A DNA stretch of 22,002 nt. Source: a virus. Position numbers and translations under genes: made by a program. The notes beneath the pieces are model-generated. The model saw only the letters and a list, made by a program, of their open reading frames with translations. It had not been told where the DNA came from and did not search any database. Numbering within the stretch: position 1 is the first letter of the stretch; every line of letters begins with the position of its first letter. The DNA is taken from positions 1-22,002 of IMG/VR virus record IMGVR_UViG_3300009164_000394; one strand, 5' to 3'. Below, one piece after another: positions 18,496 through 22,002 of the stretch.

Positions 18496-18861
18496 TTAAA
18501 ATAATACAATGATTAAAAACAAATAACAAATTTGGTGAGCCATTTGATCTAAACCCAAATGATTCCAAAATGCTTTAGTGGTAATATCTCTATTACCCCA
18601 ATTCATTTTTGCCCAATCAATGTGATAGTGTAATACACCATCTACAGCGGCTGCTACTATAATCCAAAATACTGAAAGTTCTACGTAAAAACTTGCTACG
18701 GACAATGCCGCCAATGTACCAATTACGTGTTCTAAACTGTGACTGATTCCTATACGATTTCCGTATAGGCCTTTGCCTTTTATCTGTGCATCACTTTGCA
18801 GAACAAAGTCTACAATCCAATGTTTTACCTGTAGCCAAATTAGAACAATTAATATTTCCAT
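18496..18861 (-). CDS. DUF3307-type membrane protein, probably leaderless mRNA
   Basis: 121 residues from the ATG at 18861 (MEILIVLIWLQVKHWIVDFV). Four hydrophobic segments and the family phrases LQVKHWIVDFVLQSD, GISHSLEHVIGTL, HYHIDWAK and FWNHLGLDQMAHQ match DUF3307, a small integral-membrane family with conserved Asp/His in the membrane. Its biochemical role is unknown. The promoter -10 box ends six bases before the ATG, so the mRNA should begin at the start codon. A longer reading starting inside the promoter is rejected. The gene ends just upstream of the next promoter (18463-18491). Confidence 0.75.
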   Translation of the reverse strand: MEILIVLIWLQVKHWIVDFVLQSDAQIKGKGLYGNRIGISHSLEHVIGTLAALSVASFYVELSVFWIIVAAAVDGVLHYHIDWAKMNWGNRDITTKAFWNHLGLDQMAHQICYLFLIIVLF

Positions 18862-18867
18862 AGTGCA

Positions 18868-18896
18868 ATTATATAGTGATTTCAACTGTTTGTCAA
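18868..18896 (-). promoter_or_regulatory. Sigma-70 promoter giving a leaderless transcript
   Basis: Minus strand TTGACA (18891-18896), 17-base spacer, TATAAT (18868-18873), then six bases to ATG 18861. Confidence 0.9.
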
Positions 18897-18916
18897 CAAT
18901 TATTTGACTTTATTTT

Positions 18917-18991
18917 TGGCGGGCCTTGAGAGGATCGAACTCCCACCCTCTGTTTCGAAGACAGAGATGATATCCATTTCACCAAAGGCCC
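18917..18991 (-). tRNA. tRNA-Arg (TCG)
   Basis: Encoded GCCA. Acceptor GGGCCTT/AAGGCCC, anticodon arm TCTGT-CTTCGAA-ACAGA reads TCG, T-arm GGGAG-TTCGATC-CTCTC (one G-U). Confidence 0.94.
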
Positions 18992-18997
18992 GTTATT

Positions 18998-20104
18998 TTA
19001 AAGGTGTACCCAATCGTACAATTCTTTATTACAGATTTCCCAGCTTTCATTTCTTATGTTGTTCAATTTTTCATCCATTGTCAAGAATGATTGTATATTA
19101 CCTTGAGAATTTAAATCTTTTAAAATAAAATCAGTAATTGGTAAATTATATTTTTCTTTAAGTGCTATGTTCTTTTCTTGAACTTTTATCTTTGCACTAT
19201 CTGGCAAGTTTGAAACTTTCATCCAATCAAGTTCAAACACCATCATAAAATCATGATTAATTCTTGGAAAATTAGTTTTTACATAATCAATAAGTTGATC
19301 ATAGCAATTTACATTGTAAGCAGTTATTGTACTATGTATTCTAATTTTTTCAAAATTATCATAGAACCACTTTAGATTTTTTTCTACTTCTGCCCAATTA
19401 CTTCCTTTTCTTAAAAAGTCATTTAAATTGCCATACGCATCAATGCTCAGATTCACTTCTACACTTTGACATTTTTTAAATAATTCTATTAATTCAGGGA
19501 TTGGAAGTATTGTAGCATTAGTGTTTATAAAAAGACTAATATTTTCTAATGAACAATTGTTTAATAGATTAATAATTTTTTGTTGTTCCATTAAAGGCTC
19601 TCCACCTGAAATCTTAATAAATTTTAATTTTTTTAAATCTAAATTTTTTAAAGTAGTATCAGTTTCAATCACACCCTTAACTGGTATATGTGTTCCAAGT
19701 TTTTTTGCATCACTGTACCAATTAGTACTATACACTGGACTACACATTCTACATCGATTGTTACATATATTACTAAAAGAGATTTCTAAAAATACTAGCT
19801 CTGCTTTGTCAGGCGGGATAAAGTCAATCCCGGTTGTATCTTTGTATCTTTTTAGGAAAATAGTTCTGTAGCTACTGCCAGACATGGTATCTTGATGGTA
19901 ACATCTTGAACATCCGTTGACTGGGACATTGTTTCTAATGCGTGTCCGTATACTTTCAAAATCATCACTTTGGAACTTATCTTCATTACCTGAGTACTTA
20001 ACTTCGTTCTTTAATTCTAGATTGAACATACAACAGGGTTTGATTTCATTCCCAGGACCAATAAAAAGATGATGAAAGGGTAGAACGCAGTTTATGTTAT
20101 TCAT
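18998..20104 (-). CDS. Radical SAM enzyme
   Basis: 368 residues. SNICNNRCRMCSP gives the 4Fe-4S motif CxxxCxxC at C114, C118 and C121, followed by ISGGEPL (about 166-171), the SAM-binding GGE motif, and SLFINTNAT at the next strand. The N-terminal 110 residues hold extra Cys pairs (KPCCMF near 24, GCSRCYH near 65-68), suggesting an auxiliary cluster. The wording resembles twitch/SPASM-type enzymes that modify peptides or small molecules, and phage members of unknown substrate. It looks more AT-rich than the flanking tRNAs and other genes, a sign of recent transfer. A nitroreductase-like gene diverges from it. Confidence 0.85.
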   Translation of the reverse strand: MNNINCVLPFHHLFIGPGNEIKPCCMFNLELKNEVKYSGNEDKFQSDDFESIRTRIRNNVPVNGCSRCYHQDTMSGSSYRTIFLKRYKDTTGIDFIPPDKAELVFLEISFSNICNNRCRMCSPVYSTNWYSDAKKLGTHIPVKGVIETDTTLKNLDLKKLKFIKISGGEPLMEQQKIINLLNNCSLENISLFINTNATILPIPELIELFKKCQSVEVNLSIDAYGNLNDFLRKGSNWAEVEKNLKWFYDNFEKIRIHSTITAYNVNCYDQLIDYVKTNFPRINHDFMMVFELDWMKVSNLPDSAKIKVQEKNIALKEKYNLPITDFILKDLNSQGNIQSFLTMDEKLNNIRNESWEICNKELYDWVHL

Positions 20105-20132
20105 TTGTATAGGTTACCTAAATACTTGATTA

Positions 20133-20140
20133 TATTTATA
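20133..20140 (-). promoter_or_regulatory. Possible T4-type late promoter for the radical SAM gene
   Basis: TATAAATA on the minus strand, identical to the T4 late consensus, about 28 bases before the ATG at 20104. In an AT-rich spacer this can arise by chance. Confidence 0.35.
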
Positions 20141-20182
20141 TGGTATTATATTGATTGAAAGATTTCAGTGTACTTATTTTTT

Positions 20183-20190
20183 AATAAATA
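20183..20190 (+). promoter_or_regulatory. Possible T4-type late promoter for the nitroreductase-like gene
   Basis: AATAAATA on the plus strand, one base off TATAAATA, 21 bases before the ATG at 20212, with CAGGA in between as ribosome site. No good sigma-70 promoter is seen in this divergent spacer. Confidence 0.3.
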
Positions 20191-20211
20191 CATTTTTAAA
20201 CAGGATTCCCT

Positions 20212-20814
20212 ATGCAACTAGATCAAGTCAAAAAAGCTGTCATTAAAAGTCAACACTGCCAACGAAATTGGGACCTTTCTAAGTCGATGCCCAAAGAAGA
20301 TTTAGATCTCTTAGTTTTTGCGGCAACAAATTGCCCAAGCAAGCAGAACGTTTCATTTTATAAAATTCACGTCATTACCAATAGAGAAGTTATTGAAAAA
20401 ATTCACAAACAAACTACTGGATTTAATTATAACGGTCGTGAAATGACTAATAGTCAAACACTAGCCAATGTCTTGTTTGTTTTTACTGAAAATAAGGGCT
20501 ACGGTCAATGGTACAAAGAAGCCGTACATGCCGATACTAGTTCTACTTTAGAAAGAGATCGTCATATGGCGACTGGCATTGCTGCCGGGTACTTAAACTT
20601 ATTAGGTTCAATGCTTGGCTACGGAACAGGTTGCTGTGCATGTTTTAACAACGACGGGATTAAAGAAATCCTCGGTACAGATTCAAACGTTGTTTTAATG
20701 ATGGGGATTGGATATTCTGATTCTAATAAAAATAGAAGAATCCATCATCTTGATTCATCATTTGTTTTCCCAACAATTACTAAAGAATCAATCCAAGTCA
20801 CGTTTATTGAATAA
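20212..20814 (+). CDS. Nitroreductase-family (FMN) protein
   Basis: 200 residues, the only plus-strand gene. QRNWDLSKSMPKEDLDLLVF, then AATNCPSKQNVSFYKIHVI match the N-terminal FMN-binding region of nitroreductases (an R..W start, a ..APS.. type loop with N and Q, and a following strand). ATGIAAGYLNLLGSMLGYGT, then GCCACF match the dimer/flavin helix and glycine turn. These enzymes use FMN and NAD(P)H; substrates range from nitro compounds to quinones, and some members act on peptides. It diverges from a radical SAM gene, so the pair may form one modification pathway (inference). Its stop is five bases from tRNA-Arg on the other strand. Confidence 0.75.
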   Translation: MQLDQVKKAVIKSQHCQRNWDLSKSMPKEDLDLLVFAATNCPSKQNVSFYKIHVITNREVIEKIHKQTTGFNYNGREMTNSQTLANVLFVFTENKGYGQWYKEAVHADTSSTLERDRHMATGIAAGYLNLLGSMLGYGTGCCACFNNDGIKEILGTDSNVVLMMGIGYSDSNKNRRIHHLDSSFVFPTITKESIQVTFIE

Positions 20815-20818
20815 ATTG

Positions 20819-20893
20819 TGGTCCCGTTAACAGGAATCGAACCTGTATCTAATTCTTAGGAGGAACTTGTTCTATCCATTGAACTATAACGAG
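20819..20893 (-). tRNA. tRNA-Arg (CCT)
   Basis: Encoded ACCA. Acceptor CTCGTTA/TAACGGG with one U-G, anticodon arm AGTTC-CTCCTAA-GAATT reads CCT, T-arm ACAGG-TTCGATT-CCTGT. Confidence 0.93.
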
Positions 20894-21146
20894 TATCATG
20901 AGTAAAGGACTTGAGAGATTTTGGTTTAGACTCGATGAGTCCCAAGGCATCCCAAGTGTTAATAGCACTTGCTCTACTAGTCTAGCCTAACATGGAGCCT
21001 ATTGTCCCTCAACATTGTACGCTATTAACGCCGCCGTCATTTTGAAACAAGCAATACATCTATGATGTAATATGCACTAACTTTCCACATCAGTACAATT
21101 CCTTTTACGGTCGCTTAATAAGCCTTAGTCCCTTACTAATGATACT
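20892..21146 (-). ncRNA. Candidate 255-base structured RNA closed by a 20-base helix
   Basis: The stretch 20892-20911 pairs with 21127-21146. As minus-strand RNA this gives 18 Watson-Crick pairs, one G-U and one U-C mismatch; as plus-strand RNA it would have two mismatches. Internal helices are CAAGTG/CACTTG with a 7-base loop, TACATC/GATGTA and GACTC/GAGTC. The segment AAGTG-CTATTAA-CACTT looks like an anticodon arm. No gene fits. The outer arm shares two bases with the 5' end of tRNA-Arg(CCT), implying ordered processing. Confidence 0.55.
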
Positions 21147-21152
21147 AAATTT

Positions 21153-21236
21153 TGGTGCGAGAGGCGGGACTCGAACCCGCATGCCTTTCGACGGGAGATT
21201 TTAAGTCTCCTGAGTATACCATTTCTCCACTCTCGC
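21153..21236 (-). tRNA. tRNA-Leu (TAA)
   Basis: Encoded ACCA. Acceptor GCGAGAG/CTCTCGC, anticodon arm GGAGA-CTTAAAA-TCTCC reads TAA, long variable arm with a TCGA loop, T-arm GCGGG-TTCGAGT-CCCGC. Confidence 0.95.
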
Positions 21237-21254
21237 ATTTGCTTAACAATGCTT

Positions 21255-21283
21255 ATTATACTGCACTTGCTGACTTTTGCCTA
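21255..21283 (-). promoter_or_regulatory. Probable sigma-70 promoter for tRNA-Leu (TAA)
   Basis: Minus strand TATAAT (21255-21260), 17-base spacer and TAGGCA (21278-21283), four of six -35 matches, about 18 bases before the tRNA 5' end. Confidence 0.6.
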
Positions 21284-21313
21284 TGCATATTGGTTACATG
21301 TAAAAAATAAATT

Positions 21314-21391
21314 TGGTACCCCACCCCCGATTCGAACGGGGAGAACTTCTCCTTTTGAGAGAGATGACTTTACCAATTTGTCCAGTGGGGC
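21314..21391 (-). tRNA. tRNA with anticodon CAA, short variable loop (Leu?)
   Basis: Encoded ACCA; acceptor GCCCCAC/GTGGGGT perfect; anticodon arm TCTCT-CTCAAAA-GGAGA reads CAA; T-arm CCCCG-TTCGAAT-CGGGG perfect. CAA decodes Leu UUG, but the variable region is only about six bases, not the long arm of tRNA-Leu. Isotype therefore uncertain. Confidence 0.75.
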
Positions 21392-21409
21392 AATAGAACT
21401 TTGATCTAG

Positions 21410-21484
21410 TGGTACCGCTTAGTGGAATCGAACCACTATTCACACTTTAGAAGAATGTTGTCCTATCCATTGAACGAAAGCGGT
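21410..21484 (-). tRNA. tRNA-Arg (TCT)
   Basis: Encoded ACCA. Acceptor ACCGCTT/AAGCGGT, anticodon arm ACATT-CTTCTAA-AGTGT reads TCT, T-arm AGTGG-TTCGATT-CCACT. Confidence 0.95.
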
Positions 21485-21485
21485 A

Positions 21486-21559
21486 TGGTGCTCCTACGTA
21501 GAATCGAACTACGATTACTCACATACCAAGCGAGTGTTCTGCCATTAAACTATAAGAGC
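21486..21559 (-). tRNA. tRNA-Thr (GGT)
   Basis: Encoded ACCA. Acceptor GCTCTTA/TAGGAGC with one U-G, anticodon arm CTCGC-TTGGTAT-GTGAG reads GGT. One base separates it from tRNA-Arg (TCT). Confidence 0.94.
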
Positions 21560-21567
21560 ATGTTGTT

Positions 21568-21642
21568 TGGTGCCTCTGTATGGAATCGAACCACAATCCC
21601 CGGCTTCGTAGACCAGTGTATTATCCATTATACTACAGGGGC
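21568..21642 (-). tRNA. tRNA-Arg (ACG)
   Basis: Encoded ACCA. Acceptor GCCCCTG/CAGAGGC with one C-A mismatch, anticodon arm CTGGT-CTACGAA-GCCGG reads ACG, which needs A-to-I editing by host TadA to read CGU/CGC/CGA. T-arm TTGTGG-type with TTCGATT loop. Confidence 0.9.
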
Positions 21643-21648
21643 AAAATT

Positions 21649-21722
21649 TGGTAGTTCCTAAAAGAATTGAACTTTTGTCTGCGCGATGTCAACGCACTGT
21701 TCTACCATTAAACTAAGGAACT
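21649..21722 (-). tRNA. tRNA-Val (GAC)
   Basis: Encoded ACCA. Acceptor AGTTCCT/AGGAACT, anticodon arm GTGCG-TTGACAT-CGCGC reads GAC, T-arm AAAAG-TTCAATT-CTTTT. Confidence 0.92.
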
Positions 21723-21727
21723 GTATT

Positions 21728-21801
21728 TGGGGTGAAAGCGGGAATCGAACCCTGGTTACCTGTTTCACAGACAGGTGTGTTACCACTACACTACTAACAC
21801 C
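21728..21801 (-). tRNA. tRNA-His (GTG)
   Basis: Encoded CCA with discriminator C and an extra 5' G to pair with it, as in tRNA-His. Anticodon arm CCTGT-CTGTGAA-ACAGG reads GTG. The acceptor stem has two adjacent U-U mismatches in the middle. Confidence 0.9.
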
Positions 21802-21806
21802 ATAGC

Positions 21807-21880
21807 TGGCAGGCGGACTAGGGATCGAACCTAGGCTAACAGAGTCAAAGTCTGTTGTGCTACCATTACACAATCCGCCA
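21807..21880 (-). tRNA. tRNA-Gln (TTG)
   Basis: Encoded GCCA. Acceptor TGGCGGA/TCCGCCT, with the first pair U-U, in line with the weak 1-72 pair favoured in tRNA-Gln. Anticodon arm ACAGA-CTTTGAC-TCTGT reads TTG. Confidence 0.92.
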
Positions 21881-21891
21881 ACAAAATAAAC

Positions 21892-22002
21892 AGGATAGAA
21901 TTTAACATAGTGCTACCGTTACACCAAACCTTGCGGCTACGGAGTCGAACCGTTCCTTTTCTTTTCAAGAGAAGTGTGTTGTTAATTTTTGCTGTTACTA
22001 TC
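21892..22002 (-). ncRNA. RNA module M5 with tRNA-mimic domain (cut by window edge)
   Basis: Closing helix GATAG/CTATC (21998-22002 with 21894-21898; the outer arm continues beyond the window), followed by TAACAGCAA after the 5' arm as in M1-M4. Inside, in 5'-3' order: a T-arm ACGG-TTCGACT-CCGT, a 4-bp stem AGCC/GGTT capped by GCAA, and a D-arm GTG-TAACGGTAG-CAC. The acceptor stem of a tRNA is thus replaced by a small capped hairpin, and the chain ends lie on the anticodon side. Confidence 0.6.

Noticed and set aside
20201-20211. AACAGGAT before the nitroreductase-like gene as a sixth RNA-module end
   Set aside because: No matching GAATCCT arm with a TTGCTGT motif follows; AGGA here serves well as the ribosome-binding site.
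21892-22002. Functional circularly permuted tRNA
   Set aside because: T-arm precedes D-arm, but only about ten bases lie between them, too few for two acceptor strands plus CCA; they form a GCAA-capped hairpin instead.

Overview
The window looks like part of a large tailed bacteriophage genome (Caudoviricetes, T4-like or jumbo in style). It is gene-dense and almost entirely on the minus strand, with many 4-base start/stop overlaps. Small genes of phage-conserved type sit beside phage-style enzymes: ATP-dependent DNA ligase, two ClpP-type proteases, a MazG-like pyrophosphohydrolase, two calcineurin-like phosphoesterases, a kinase and a phosphatase. About 24 recognisable tRNA genes lie in the right third. 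Nearly every transcription unit starts at a textbook host sigma-70 promoter with a 17-base spacer, so the host is an ordinary bacterium, probably Gram-negative (inference). No structural (head/tail) genes are in the window, so phage origin is inferred from gene content and architecture.

Layout. 1-10.9 kb: a dense minus-strand block reading right to left. It holds a secreted HExxH protein, an AbrB-like protein, translation initiation factor IF-1, a cytoplasmic HExxH protein, conserved small proteins, a phosphoesterase, a Sm-like (WYL_2/DUF2693-type) protein, ClpP, a second ClpP-like protein, DNA ligase, a MazG-like enzyme, a Bax-inhibitor-1 membrane protein and a RyR-domain protein. 10.95-13.7 kb: an odd tRNA-like gene, a P-loop kinase, a second phosphoesterase, a dual-specificity-type phosphatase and small genes. 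13.7-15.2 kb: a TROVE-like/DUF2828 protein with a vWA domain, ending at a UUCG-loop terminator. 15.2-15.8 kb: a long non-coding stretch built of repeated RNA modules. 15.8-22 kb: the tRNA cluster, with small genes between tRNAs (RNA polymerase omega homologue, CDGSH-like peptide, DUF3307 membrane protein), a divergent radical SAM/nitroreductase pair, and several structured non-coding elements.

Most interesting signal. Just upstream of the Ro60-like (TROVE/DUF2828) gene are four consecutive RNA modules, with a fifth at the right edge of the window. Each is closed by a 7-bp helix of the form AGGATNN/NNATCCT whose variable positions change together (GA/TC, CG/CG, AC/GT, GT/AC, AG/CT). The 5' arm of the helix is followed, two bases later, by invariant ACAGCAA. 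The fifth module carries a T-arm and a D-arm like a tRNA, but its acceptor stem is replaced by a short GCAA-capped hairpin. This is the kind of tRNA mimicry known from bacterial Y RNAs. I propose a phage-encoded Ro60-like RNP with its own family of Y-RNA-like transcripts. Other elements between tRNAs are closed by long-range helices, two of which pair better as minus-strand RNA. The phage also encodes IF-1, an initiator-like tRNA and an RNA polymerase omega homologue, which suggests it adjusts host transcription and translation.
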